This document shows positions 17,330 through 25,367 of a stretch of DNA of 64,000 bases, piece by piece. Source of the stretch: Reyranella sp. GTDB lineage: Bacteria; Pseudomonadota; Alphaproteobacteria; Reyranellales; Reyranellaceae. Numbering within the stretch: the first letter of the stretch is position 1; the number at the start of each line of letters is the position of its first letter. Where the stretch lies: the NCBI RefSeq assembly GCF_004296935.1, contig NZ_SCVH01000017.1, forward strand, positions 50,357-114,356, given 5' to 3'. The notes under the pieces were generated by a model that was not told the DNA's origin, ran no database searches, and saw only the letters and a program-made list of their open reading frames with translations. A program made the position numbers and the translations under genes.

Positions 17330-17617
17330 TCTTCCCGTCCTTGCAGTGGTTTTGGCCGCTTCGGCATGCCCCGCCGACTGGACTGGTGCGCAGCTAATTG
17401 TACGCGCTGCGCCGTTGTTGCGCGTTCGGCGTCCCGGAGGTGTTCGCCTTGACCGGATGCGCTCTGGCTTCTCAGCCTTCCTTTTGCAATCGATTGCAAA
17501 TCTGCTGACAGATAACTGGTCGCACCCGCGCAGGAATTTGCAACCATTGCGAAAAGACCGCCAGTTGGCCCACTATCCAGTCCTTAACGCAAAGCGGAAA
17601 CGGGCCGGGGGGCGAGC
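17330..17617 (+). promoter_or_regulatory. left end of island with two operator-like palindromes
   Basis: No gene is supported in this 290-base stretch. It contains a perfect 18-bp palindrome TTTGCAATCGATTGCAAA at 17483-17500. A degenerate copy TTTGCAACCATTGCGAAA lies 54 bases further on at 17537-17554. The pair lies upstream of the exonuclease gene and looks like a double operator for a helix-turn-helix repressor, which is not encoded in the island. Confidence 0.55.
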
Positions 17618-18484
17618 GTGCGCTTCGTTGCAATGGACGCTGAGACAGCCAATGCCGACTTGAGCAGCATATGCCAAGTTGGCGCAGTTGAATTTGAGAA
17701 TGGAGAAGTTCGTCGGACCTTTTCAACACTGGTTGACCCGGACGACTACTTCGACCCGATAAACGTCAGCATCCACGGCATTGACGAAGACAAGGTGCGG
17801 GGCGCGCCGAAGTTGGCAGCGGTTCATCCTCAACTTGCCGATTTCGTAACGGGCCACACGGTTGTTTCCCACTCGTTCTTTGATAGGGCCGCACTTAGAC
17901 AAGCGGAGAGTCGCTACACGCTAAGAGGCATCGAATGCCAATGGTTAGATACCACAATGGTCGTCCGACGTACTTGGACGCAGTATGCCCATAGGGGGTA
18001 TGGGCTAGAGAATTTGGCTCGTGATCTTGGCATCAAATTTCGTCACCACGATGCAGCAGAAGATGCGCGCACTACCGGACTGATCTTGTTGCGCGCTCTA
18101 AGCGAAACGAAGATGACGCTTGAGGAATGCCTTGCGCGCGTGAAGCTGCCAATCAATCTGGCTGACACTGAACCATTACGGCGTACAGGAAACGTAGAGG
18201 GACAATTCTTTGGTGAAGTTGCTGTGTTTACCGGCGCTCTTTCAATGCCACGCCGCAAGGCCGCGGACATGGCAGCGGCAGTAGGCTGTCGCGTTGACAC
18301 CGGTGTGACCAAGGAAACAACGCTGTTGATCGTTGGCGATCAAGATGTAGCGCGTCTTGCAGGCGGGGCTACGCGAAGCAGCAAGCAATTGAAGGCCGAA
18401 GCGCTGATTGCGAAGGGGCAATTCCTCCGCATTCTCAGAGAGACCGACTTTGCTGCGATGTGCTCTCTGCAACCCACGATCTAA
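17618..18484 (+). CDS. DEDDh 3'-5' exonuclease with C-terminal BRCT domain
   Basis: 288 residues from GTG at 17618 (GGGGGG upstream). The N-terminal DnaQ-like domain has motif I Asp7-x-Glu9, motif II HSFFDRAAL with Asp89, and motif III HHDAAEDA with His144 and Asp149, so catalytic residues are intact. The C-terminal ~90 residues (GEVAVFTGALSMPRRKAADMA...GCRV...TTLLIVGDQD) form a BRCT domain of the ligase type, with SSKQLKAEALIAKG typical of its last helix. It would trim DNA ends and dock on DNA or a partner. First gene of the island; the HNH gene starts 24 bases after. Confidence 0.88.
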   Translation: MRFVAMDAETANADLSSICQVGAVEFENGEVRRTFSTLVDPDDYFDPINVSIHGIDEDKVRGAPKLAAVHPQLADFVTGHTVVSHSFFDRAALRQAESRYTLRGIECQWLDTTMVVRRTWTQYAHRGYGLENLARDLGIKFRHHDAAEDARTTGLILLRALSETKMTLEECLARVKLPINLADTEPLRRTGNVEGQFFGEVAVFTGALSMPRRKAADMAAAVGCRVDTGVTKETTLLIVGDQDVARLAGGATRSSKQLKAEALIAKGQFLRILRETDFAAMCSLQPTI

Positions 18485-18507
18485 CGCGACATAGTCGAGC
18501 AGCCACA

Positions 18508-19350
18508 ATGCCCGACCATCGCCAGTACGTCATGGAATACCGGGAGTACGGCGGCGGACCACCCACAAGACTGTTGTGCTTTGATCTTCGCCGTGTGGGA
18601 GACGATGCGCTTCTTGCGACGTACGGTGGAGGTCGTCACCTATTGAACCGCGCCAGAATTGTTTCTTTGGCAGATGCCCAAACCGGAGAGGTGATTTCGG
18701 ATTTAGATAGTCACATCGTGTGGCCGACAACGGTGCCTGCAGTTGACATTCAGAAAATTAGGCAGCGTGACAAGTGGGAGTGGGACAAAAAGTATTGCTT
18801 GCGGGTTATCGAAAATCATTTTCGCAACAAGCTATTCGCCCTGTTCGACTACAGCTGCGTGAAATGCTCTAAGCCCGGCATCTTACGGACCGACTTCAAG
18901 TCGATGGAGCATGTGCCGTTTTGGCGTGGCCTCGAGCGAGATCATCATGTTCCCATTAGTCTGGGTGGCCGGTTGACGCCGGGGAACATCGGAGTGTTGT
19001 GCACGTCGTGTAACAGCCGAAAGAACGAGAAATCTCCGCAATCATTCTACACTGCCAGCGAACTAGGTAGGGTTCAACGCTACCTCGACAAAGAGGAACC
19101 AATGCTGCGCTTCAAGTTCGATTGGGAGGCTTGGCGTCAAGATCGCGCGCAATACCTAACCGGACTCGGCATAGGTCAAGGACTTGTCAATGAAGTGCTG
19201 ACCAACGAGGACCACCGCTACTACGCACCGCCGTCGTCCTCGGCACAGATCGAATTCACAATAGCTGTCGACCTGAAAGAAGTTATCAAAGAGATCGAGA
19301 AGCAAAACAAAGGTCGGGCAGCTACAGGTGATGGAGAAGTAGAGACGTAG
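18508..19350 (+). CDS. HNH endonuclease 1 of the tRNA-Gly island
   Basis: 280 residues from ATG at 18508; a start at 18460 would overlap the exonuclease gene. The central zinc-stabilised HNH module reads CVKCSKPG, then LERDHHVPISLGG with the catalytic His, an Asn in TPGNIGVLC, and CTSCNSRKN. The N-terminal ~100 residues are beta-rich and unrecognised, possibly a recognition domain. The C-terminus is charged and helical, ending in EIEKQNKGR. Predicted to nick or cut DNA. Likely co-transcribed with the exonuclease upstream and the second HNH protein downstream. Confidence 0.83.
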   Translation: MPDHRQYVMEYREYGGGPPTRLLCFDLRRVGDDALLATYGGGRHLLNRARIVSLADAQTGEVISDLDSHIVWPTTVPAVDIQKIRQRDKWEWDKKYCLRVIENHFRNKLFALFDYSCVKCSKPGILRTDFKSMEHVPFWRGLERDHHVPISLGGRLTPGNIGVLCTSCNSRKNEKSPQSFYTASELGRVQRYLDKEEPMLRFKFDWEAWRQDRAQYLTGLGIGQGLVNEVLTNEDHRYYAPPSSSAQIEFTIAVDLKEVIKEIEKQNKGRAATGDGEVET

Positions 19351-19383
19351 TCACAGCTAGAGCAATTCGCGAGGGCACAGTCT

Positions 19384-20088
19384 ATGGAAGTTGTAGACGA
19401 CGATACGGGGCTGCCGTTCGATTTGTATGTGACCGACGAGATCGCACAGGCATTGCGCGAACACTACAACCGATGCCAGCACGAGAAGACAGATATTCGC
19501 GAAGTGACGCTTAGTAATGGTGCACAGCATTTCTATAGACAATGCTTGCGATGCGGAGAGCTAACCAGAAGTGCGATCGCAAAGATTTCAGTAGCGGGTA
19601 AAGTGCCACCAAAGGACGAAGGCATCTGCGAACGATGGAAAGCGCAACAAGAGCGCGCCTATGCGAACATGATGCAACGATTTGTGCGGGCGCAACGGTC
19701 GGAAAGCGACGAATGGAGCCGCAGCTATGATGAGTATTTGAAGTCGCCGCAGTGGAGAAGCAAGCGAGACAAAGTTTTGAAGCGTGCGAGCGGTACTTGC
19801 GAAGGCTGTGGCGAACGACCGGCTACTCAGGTCCACCATCTGACCTACAAGCACGTTCGCGAAGAATTTTTGTTCGAGTTGGTCGCGTTGTGCGATGTAT
19901 GTCACGACAGGATTCATCCAAAGCCGGATTTGGACGAAGGCATTGAGCATGTCTGTGCGGGCTGCAGGTGGCAATCGAGTGAAGACTATAAGGATTGGTG
20001 CGCGCAATTTGAGGTGGCCGCCGTGGCTGCCCTTGCTGAAGGTGGCCAGTGCGGAAAAGATCGAAAAGGCTATGAGCCATTGCGGTAG
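19384..20088 (+). CDS. HNH endonuclease 2 of the tRNA-Gly island
   Basis: 234 residues. An N-terminal zinc-ribbon-like part (NRCQHEK...YRQCLRCGE) precedes a charged helix and the HNH module YLKSPQWRSKRDKVLKRA, then CEGCGERPATQVHHLTY, then LCDVCHDRIHPK. A second Cys pair (HVCAGC) follows near the C-terminus. The arrangement resembles phage and defence-associated HNH proteins. It begins 33 bases after HNH 1, in the same direction, and ends facing the leftward Mrr-like gene across an inverted repeat. Confidence 0.83.
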   Translation: MEVVDDDTGLPFDLYVTDEIAQALREHYNRCQHEKTDIREVTLSNGAQHFYRQCLRCGELTRSAIAKISVAGKVPPKDEGICERWKAQQERAYANMMQRFVRAQRSESDEWSRSYDEYLKSPQWRSKRDKVLKRASGTCEGCGERPATQVHHLTYKHVREEFLFELVALCDVCHDRIHPKPDLDEGIEHVCAGCRWQSSEDYKDWCAQFEVAAVAALAEGGQCGKDRKGYEPLR

Positions 20089-20124
20089 TGAGTAGGCAGT
20101 TCTAGGGGGGCAGTCGTGCGGGAC

Positions 20125-20160
20125 CAGATATCGAGTGAGGTTATCCCTTTTCGATATCTG
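20125..20160. terminator. convergent hairpin between HNH 2 and the Mrr-like gene
   Basis: Perfect 9-bp arms CAGATATCG (20125-20133) and CGATATCTG (20152-20160). The right arm overlaps the last codons of the leftward Mrr-like gene. A TTTT run lies in the loop. It probably separates the two convergent transcription units of the island. Confidence 0.5.
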
Positions 20161-21199
20161 ACAGTTTCATCGTCATCTCGGAGCCGCCAGATGGCTCGAT
20201 CCCATCAAATTCGGAGAATTGTTCGAACGACTTGAGTTTAACGGTGATTATCGATCCATTCTGATAGATGGCTTCCGATGCCTCCGTCGGAGGTTTGAGA
20301 TCGGCAAGCTGCGTGACTTGTTCTTCCTGTGAACGAGAAGCCGTCGTGACCAGATTCTTCACGCAGTCTTCGACTGCTAAGACGAACCCATATTTCTCGC
20401 CACGGTCGATTAGAAGTCGAGACTGATTGATCTTGAGGCCAATCCTGAAGCTGATGCGCGGCACGATCAACGTATGCCCATCGGCAAGAAGCAGCATTGG
20501 CTTTTCCGGGGCGAAATTCACCCGAATGACTCGCTTTGTCTCGCCGTCAAACGACCCGTTGAAATCCAGCCGCAGTGGCTTGTAGGCAAGTTTGGTTGTA
20601 ACGTTTGCGAGCCGAAGGACTAGTTCTTCTAACGTGGTGTCGTTTTGATCCGCCACCTTAATTGGAGTCGCGGATATGTTGTCGGGAAACCCGAGCCGGA
20701 TATCGAGCTTCAGGGGCCTCGTGGGAGGTAGGCCGAATGGATAAACCGGCATTTCGAAGGCGCCAAGTGCCGTCGATATGATGTGCAGCCAGATATCAAC
20801 GTGCCGACCGGGAAGCCCCCATTCAACGTCAGTTGGCTCTCGAAGCCGAAACAACGAAATGCCTTCGTGTCGCGCTTGGTCGATTGCGCCGCTTTGAAAG
20901 CCTTCTGTGGAGAAGATGACGCCGCGGGACGCACCGACTTCTCGGATCGTCGTGGCTAGTGCATCTACATGCAGCCTTTCGATTGGTGCATTTCGATACT
21001 TGCACTCGACTACTATCAGGTGCTCATAGAGGCCTTCCTTGTGGCGCACGAGCACGTCAATTTGACGCGGAGCGCCTGAGCGGCCTGGTAGTGTGACGTT
21101 GTGTTCCACGGTCACAGACCCCGTCTCATGTAGCTGCGCCACGAGACGTTCAAAGCCTCCCCAATCCGAAACCAAGTCCGATAAAGTCTTGCCTGCCAT
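20141..21199 (-). CDS. Mrr-like restriction endonuclease-fold protein
   Basis: 352 residues. The N-terminal ~140 residues are a PD-(D/E)xK nuclease of the Mrr type: RQIDVLVRH (Asp48) and LIVVECKYRN (Glu65-x-Lys67), then the characteristic ATTIREVGASRGVIFSTEGF and SGAIDQARHEGISLF. The C-terminal ~200 residues are beta-rich and unrecognised; they may sense a ligand or modified DNA. Mrr proteins are type IV enzymes that cut methylated or otherwise foreign DNA. It follows the unknown gene by 8 bases on the same strand. Confidence 0.85.
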   Translation of the reverse strand: MAGKTLSDLVSDWGGFERLVAQLHETGSVTVEHNVTLPGRSGAPRQIDVLVRHKEGLYEHLIVVECKYRNAPIERLHVDALATTIREVGASRGVIFSTEGFQSGAIDQARHEGISLFRLREPTDVEWGLPGRHVDIWLHIISTALGAFEMPVYPFGLPPTRPLKLDIRLGFPDNISATPIKVADQNDTTLEELVLRLANVTTKLAYKPLRLDFNGSFDGETKRVIRVNFAPEKPMLLLADGHTLIVPRISFRIGLKINQSRLLIDRGEKYGFVLAVEDCVKNLVTTASRSQEEQVTQLADLKPPTEASEAIYQNGSIITVKLKSFEQFSEFDGIEPSGGSEMTMKLSDIEKG

Positions 21200-21207
21200 T
21201 TGGGCGG

Positions 21208-21900
21208 TTAACCAGAGGCAGAAGAGTACGGATAGAAATGAGAAGGTCGCACTTTAATCTTTAGCGGAGCGTTCGCATCGCCATCTATGTGGCCATTCGT
21301 GAACACAACAATCCTCCACTCGTCTTGTTCGATGAATGGCGTGATTGGCAATTTTCTAAGAACGTCTGTGTCTGAAGGATTGAGATAGAGAGGGGGATTT
21401 TCGCTAAGCTGGATCGCACCCGAGCCAGTTACAGCGCGAGCTTGGCTCAATGCTGTGTATCGGTAGGAAATGGCTCCGAACCTATATCGATAGCAATCGA
21501 TTACTTGTGATGCTTGATGAAAGATCTCCATTGTCAGCTTGAACAGGCTCCGGATGCCGAAGGTGAAGCCCCCAAAGGACTGCAACTGCGCTGGCGAGAT
21601 GCTGCTTCCGTGTAGTGACAGAATGTAGTGCGGGACTATCACCTGACCAATCGTTCCGGCTCCTTGTATGTTGAGCATGTTGTCGTCGCCGAAGCCTACG
21701 CGCAAAGGAACTGTTGTTCTTCCAGCGCTCACGCCTTCTGAGCAATCGTTCCGAACTTTGTCTTCGAGTTGCCGATAATATTCTGCGGATCGTAACCACA
21801 ACGATCCCTCCTTTACGGCAGCGTTGTAGACGTCAGAAATTGTCGTCCGGAAAAGGATCGGCTCGCCCAAATCCGCCGATATCCTGGAATCAGTGGTCAT
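21208..21900 (-). CDS. unknown protein co-operonic with the Mrr-like nuclease
   Basis: 230 residues, no signal peptide or membrane helix. I do not recognise the family. Visible are LFRTTISDVYNAAVKEGSLWL, a polar motif SAEYYRQLEDKVRNDCSEG, a central beta-rich part, and EWRIVVFTNG near the end. The YYR..ED..R.D..EG pattern recalls DUF2971-like proteins that occur near defence genes, but this is a loose impression. It is the first gene of a leftward two-gene operon with the Mrr-like nuclease, so it may be its sensor, regulator or partner. Confidence 0.6.
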   Translation of the reverse strand: MTTDSRISADLGEPILFRTTISDVYNAAVKEGSLWLRSAEYYRQLEDKVRNDCSEGVSAGRTTVPLRVGFGDDNMLNIQGAGTIGQVIVPHYILSLHGSSISPAQLQSFGGFTFGIRSLFKLTMEIFHQASQVIDCYRYRFGAISYRYTALSQARAVTGSGAIQLSENPPLYLNPSDTDVLRKLPITPFIEQDEWRIVVFTNGHIDGDANAPLKIKVRPSHFYPYSSASG

Positions 21901-22057
21901 GTGTGAATAATCGGCTGACGGTGCGACGAATCAATAGCCGGTTAAGCACAGATAGGCAGCGCGCAAGTTGCGCGCTATTCGTGCTATGTTCCTGCGTATC
22001 GTGGCAGGCCGTGGTACTCCATGCTTAGCAAGATCAAAGAGTTAGCTTAGTCTTGAT

Positions 22058-22108
22058 CCTTGCCAAGGTCGGGGTCGAGGGTTCGAATCCCTTCGCCCGC
22101 TCCAATTT
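22058..22108 (+). repeat. attR-like direct repeat (displaced tRNA-Gly 3' part)
   Basis: 51 bases identical to 17279-17329, covering the anticodon arm, T arm and CCA of tRNA-Gly(GCC). The D arm and 5' acceptor strand are missing, so it is not a functional tRNA. It marks the right end of the island; ordinary GC-rich chromosome resumes after it. Confidence 0.92.
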
Positions 22109-22192
22109 CTACCAACAATCGGGATTCGATGGGCATCAGCATTCAGTGCTGATTGCTTCTCTTTGGGTCGAGGACCAAGGAGGATAGGCAGT

Positions 22193-22636
22193 GTGAAACG
22201 TTCTCCCAAATGGCCTCGAGTCAGCGTCGGTCCTGCCTCGAGAGTCGTCGAAGGCTCGGCAGCGGCACGTCGGAAGCCACCGGGGCTTCCGATCCGAAAG
22301 CCGCGCCCGGCCGTCACGCTGAGAGGCGATGCGGCCGCCGAGGCGATTTGCGCCGTGGTTCGCCGCATTCCCCGCGGTTGGGTGGCAACCTATGGCCAGG
22401 TCGCCACGATGGCCGGCATGCCGAGACGTGCCCGCCTTGTCGGCCGGGTCCTTCAGCGCCTCGAGCCGACAACGAACGTCCCGTGGCACCGCGTCGTCAA
22501 CGCCAAGGGCGAAGTGTCGTTCAGCCTCTCGCGCAATGGCGGGGACATTCTCCAGCGACGCCTGCTGGAAAAGGAAGGCATCAAATTTGACGCTAGCAAC
22601 CGCCTGGATCTGGAACGAAATCGCTGGCTGGACTGA
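22193..22636 (+). CDS. alkyltransferase-like protein (ATL, MGMT family)
   Basis: 147 residues from GTG at 22193, with AGGAGG about 9 bases upstream. After a basic N-terminus the DNA-binding MGMT domain follows: IPRGWVATYGQVATMAGMPRRARLVGRVL and PWHRVVNAKGEVSFS. The acceptor Cys of PCHRV is replaced by Trp (PWHRV). It therefore cannot accept alkyl groups and should act as an ATL protein, flagging O6-alkylguanine for nucleotide excision repair. First chromosomal gene to the right of the island. Confidence 0.88.
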   Translation: MKRSPKWPRVSVGPASRVVEGSAAARRKPPGLPIRKPRPAVTLRGDAAAEAICAVVRRIPRGWVATYGQVATMAGMPRRARLVGRVLQRLEPTTNVPWHRVVNAKGEVSFSLSRNGGDILQRRLLEKEGIKFDASNRLDLERNRWLD

Positions 22637-22702
22637 ATTCGAACTTGCGACCACGCGGAGTGCTAAGTCTGTCGGCAGGAGAGAAGCAAGGAGAGACACG
22701 GC

Positions 22703-23491
22703 ATGGCGTCTGGGTTGAAAAAGGTTGCCCTTGTCGCGGGCGCGGCGCGCGGCATCGGCCTCGCGGCGGCGACCCGCTTCCTGGCGGACGGTTGGCACGT
22801 TGCGATGCTGGATATCCTGGGCGACACGCTGCGCGCCACGGTCGATGCCCTGGACCGCACGGAGGCCACCCTGGCGCTGGAGGCCGATGTCTCCGATCCT
22901 GAATCGGTTCAGGCCGCCGTGGAGCAGGTCCGGCGGCAGTTCGGCCGCATCGATGCCCTGGTCAACAATGCCGGCATCGCCGTGTTCAAGCCGCTGCTCG
23001 ACGTGACGCTGGAGGAATGGCAGCGCGTTCTGGCGGTCAACCTCACCGGCCCCTTCCTGATGACCCAGGCGGTGGCGCCGATCATGCGGGACCAGGGCTC
23101 CGGCGCCATCGTCAACATCACCTCGATCTCGGGCCTGCGGGCCTCCACGCTCCGCGTCGCCTATGGCACCAGCAAGGCCGGGCTGGCGCATCTCACCCGG
23201 CAACAGGCGGCCGAGCTCGGCGAGTATGGCATCCGCGTCAATGCCGTGGCGCCGGGACCCGTCGATACCGCCATGGCCAAGGCCGTGCACACGCCGGCCA
23301 TCCGGGCCGACTATCACGACCATATCCCGCTCAACCGCTACGGCCTCGAGCGGGAACTCGCCAATGCGATCTGTTTCCTGTGCGGCGACCAGGCGGAATA
23401 TATCACCGGCCAGGTGCTGGCGGTGGATGGCGGCTTCGACGCAGCCGGCGTCGGTCTGCCGACGTTGCGGGGCGAGCGGCGGAATGAGTGA
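22703..23491 (+). CDS. short-chain dehydrogenase/reductase
   Basis: 262 residues of classical SDR type: VAGAARGIG (cofactor loop), LVNNAGIA, the catalytic Ser in ITSISG, YGTSK (Tyr-xxx-Lys), and APGPVDTAMA. An Asp at the end of the second strand (MLDILGD) favours NAD. Substrate unknown. A GGAGAGACACGGC stretch precedes the ATG. It is followed by the structured RNA candidate at 23512. Confidence 0.88.
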   Translation: MASGLKKVALVAGAARGIGLAAATRFLADGWHVAMLDILGDTLRATVDALDRTEATLALEADVSDPESVQAAVEQVRRQFGRIDALVNNAGIAVFKPLLDVTLEEWQRVLAVNLTGPFLMTQAVAPIMRDQGSGAIVNITSISGLRASTLRVAYGTSKAGLAHLTRQQAAELGEYGIRVNAVAPGPVDTAMAKAVHTPAIRADYHDHIPLNRYGLERELANAICFLCGDQAEYITGQVLAVDGGFDAAGVGLPTLRGERRNE

Positions 23492-23511
23492 GTGCCGCAG
23501 TCGAGATAAAG

Positions 23512-23660
23512 TTGACAGTTCAGCAGGTTTTAGCCTATTATTTTGATAGGCTGGCCCTTCTCGCGCCGGCCTTTTCCTTTTCGGCAAGACCTGTCCGCGG
23601 CCGCCCGCGGGTTCGCGCAGAAGCGCTTGGTGCAGCCGCCGCGGGTCCTGACCCGTGGGT
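23512..23660 (+). ncRNA. structured RNA candidate, copy 1, with own promoter
   Basis: Closely similar to 63831-63990. A sigma-70-like promoter is visible: TTGACA at 23512-23517, 18-base spacer, TATTAT at 23536-23541. The -10 lies inside an inverted repeat AGCCTAT-7-ATAGGCT. Downstream are hairpins TCCGCGG/CCGCGGG (23594-23611), GCGC-AGAA-GCGC (23615-23626) and CCGCGGGT-CCTG-ACCCGTGG (23639-23658). Loops vary between copies while stems are kept, including paired changes in the last stem. The hairpin followed by GGTTAGAGC in copy 2 recalls the 3' half of 6S RNA, but I cannot confirm that family. Confidence 0.6.
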
Positions 23661-23990
23661 GAGACAACAACAGACCCGCCTTCCCGACGGCCGTCGGGCG
23701 GGCATCGAACGACGCCGCAGCCAGCGGGCGCGATCGGGCATGTGGAGACCAACGGCCGACGACTGCAACGCATCCAACGAATGATGCGCCTGAGGGAAGG
23801 CCAAGGCACAAATGCGGGCCCACGTGCGGGCCCACTTTCGGGCCCAACACTCCCACGTTTCAGGTGGGCCCGCCGAGGCCCTGAAAAGCTCCATTTTGTT
23901 GGCTTTCAGGCGACTGAAAAGCCAAATATCTGTCGGTCGAGTTGGGCCAAATTTGAAAAGTTGGGCCAGAAAAGTTGGGCCAGAACACAG
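23661..23990. repeat. gene-free stretch with short repeats
   Basis: No gene supported. It contains a CCCGACGGCCGTCGGG palindrome (about 23688-23703) that could end the RNA at 23512. Two tandem TGCGGGCCCAC units lie near 23815-23840. A hairpin with arms TTGGCTTTCAG and CTGAAAAGCCAA spans 23899-23925. Three direct copies of GTTGGGCCA sit at 23941, 23960 and 23974, just after the end of the leftward MmgE/PrpD gene. Confidence 0.5.
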
Positions 23991-25334
23991 CTAGCGCGGC
24001 ACCGTGAGGGCGGCGAGGTTGGAGACGTCGCCACTCTTCTCCAGTGTCCAGACCGCGTCGATCAGCGGCTGGATGTCGTGGCCGGGCCGCCAGCGGCCGG
24101 CTTCGGCGCGGAGCTTGTCCTCGATCTCGGTGTCCTTCATCGGGTTCGACGAGCTGCCGCGCGCGGCCTGGGTCGCGACGCCGTGCTTCTTGCCGTCGGC
24201 GGTGAAGAAATCCATCTCCACCGCGATGGTCGAGATCGCCGGATCGCTCGCGACCTCGATCCTGCCGCGCATTTTTGCGACGGCAGGGTCGTTGACGCAG
24301 GCGTCGGTGAACTGGTCGAGGCCGGCCTTGCCCAGGACCAGGGCGGCAGCGACGGCGTGCTGCAGGCTCACCTGCGCCTCGCGGCCGGTCGCGATGTCGG
24401 GCCGGTCGGTCCGCTGCAGCAGGAGCGGATTGCCGCGCACGGCCACGCGCGTGACGGTCGCAGTGGGATGGTCGCGGCGCCAGTCGAGCGCGCAGTCGAG
24501 CAGGGGATGGATGACGAAGCCGCAGGGATAGGGCTTGATCGAATTGTCGTTGAGTTCCCAGGTCTCGCCGAGGCCGTCGGTCAGAGCCGGCCAGTTCGGC
24601 GGCTCGCCCATGGCGGCGAGGAAGCCCTGGGCGCCGGCGATCGGTTCGGCCGGTCCCTCGAAGCCCTTTTCGGCGAGAAGCGCCGACCACAGGCCGTTCT
24701 TCGCGGCGTTTCCGACGCTGATACTTTTCGCCGGCCAGCCAAGGCACTCGCACAGCCCCGCCGATTGCGTGGACGCGTTGCCGAGCGCCCAGACGACCTG
24801 CTTCTCGCTCAACCCCAGCAACTTCGCCGCGCCGGCGGCCGAGCCGAACACGCCGCACGTAGAAGTGATGTGCCAGCCCTTGGGATAGTGGCCAGGGGAG
24901 ACTGCGCCGCCGACCCGGCATTCGATCTCGAAGCCGAGAACGAAGGCCAGCAGCAGTTCGGGTCCCGGCACGCGCCGCAGTTCGGCGAGGGCCAGCAGCG
25001 CCGGCGCCACGGGCGCGGTCGGATGAACGACGGTGGGCAGATGGGTGTCGCAGTAGTCGAAGACATTGGCGCCCGCGGCGTTCAGGAAGGCGGCGCCGAG
25101 CGCATCGATGCGGTCGGTTCGGCCGATGATGCTCGCCTGCTTGCCGCCGGAGAATTCGGCGAGCGATGCCAGCGCCATCTCGACCGGTGCGGTGCGGCAG
25201 CCTGCGATCGACACGGCAAAGAAATTCAGCAGCGCGCGTTTGGCCTCGTGACGCACCTTATCGGGAATGTTTTCCCATTTGGCTTCGGCAACGAAACGGG
25301 CGAGGTCTTGGGTAACACCAGGTCTGGGCAACAT
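23991..25334 (-). CDS. MmgE/PrpD family protein
   Basis: 447 residues from ATG at 25334. Family features are the N-terminal all-helical domain (VRHEAKRALLNFFAVSIAG), GANVFDYCDTHLPTVVHPTAPVAPALLALAEL, the GHYPKGWHITSTCGVFGSAAGAAKLLGL core, and SIKPYPCGFVIHP in the second domain. Relatives include 2-methylcitrate dehydratase and cis-aconitate decarboxylase. No methylcitrate-cycle genes are adjacent, so the substrate is uncertain. It is divergent from panC with only 33 bases between. Confidence 0.9.
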   Translation of the reverse strand: MLPRPGVTQDLARFVAEAKWENIPDKVRHEAKRALLNFFAVSIAGCRTAPVEMALASLAEFSGGKQASIIGRTDRIDALGAAFLNAAGANVFDYCDTHLPTVVHPTAPVAPALLALAELRRVPGPELLLAFVLGFEIECRVGGAVSPGHYPKGWHITSTCGVFGSAAGAAKLLGLSEKQVVWALGNASTQSAGLCECLGWPAKSISVGNAAKNGLWSALLAEKGFEGPAEPIAGAQGFLAAMGEPPNWPALTDGLGETWELNDNSIKPYPCGFVIHPLLDCALDWRRDHPTATVTRVAVRGNPLLLQRTDRPDIATGREAQVSLQHAVAAALVLGKAGLDQFTDACVNDPAVAKMRGRIEVASDPAISTIAVEMDFFTADGKKHGVATQAARGSSSNPMKDTEIEDKLRAEAGRWRPGHDIQPLIDAVWTLEKSGDVSNLAALTVPR

Positions 25335-25367
25335 GGATTTCTTTCGGATATCGTTTGAAGATGAAAG

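Larger units (their letters stand above)
17330..22108. mobile_element. 4.8-kb tRNA-Gly genomic island without integrase, nuclease cargo
   Basis: Flanked by the 51-bp direct repeats and visibly less GC-rich than the surroundings, with codon use unlike its neighbours. It contains five genes: a DEDDh exonuclease-BRCT protein and two HNH proteins reading rightward, then an Mrr-like nuclease and an unknown protein reading leftward. No tyrosine or serine recombinase, transposase, excisionase or replication gene is present. It is therefore either a decayed island or an element mobilised in trans. Cargo suggests anti-phage or anti-plasmid defence (inference). Confidence 0.85.

Noticed and set aside
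22058-22108. Second tRNA-Gly gene
   Set aside because: Only the 3' 51 bases are present; the acceptor 5' strand and D arm are missing, so it is an attachment-site duplicate.
17330-22108. Integrase or transposase in the tRNA-Gly island
   Set aside because: Both strands were read; no tyrosine R..H.R..Y, serine recombinase or DDE pattern is present in any long frame.
23488-23784. Small protein sharing KLT.QQVLAY..DRLA with a frame at 63789
   Set aside because: The shared peptide coincides with the duplicated promoter and RNA region. Conservation follows RNA stems and promoter boxes rather than codons, and frames diverge right after.
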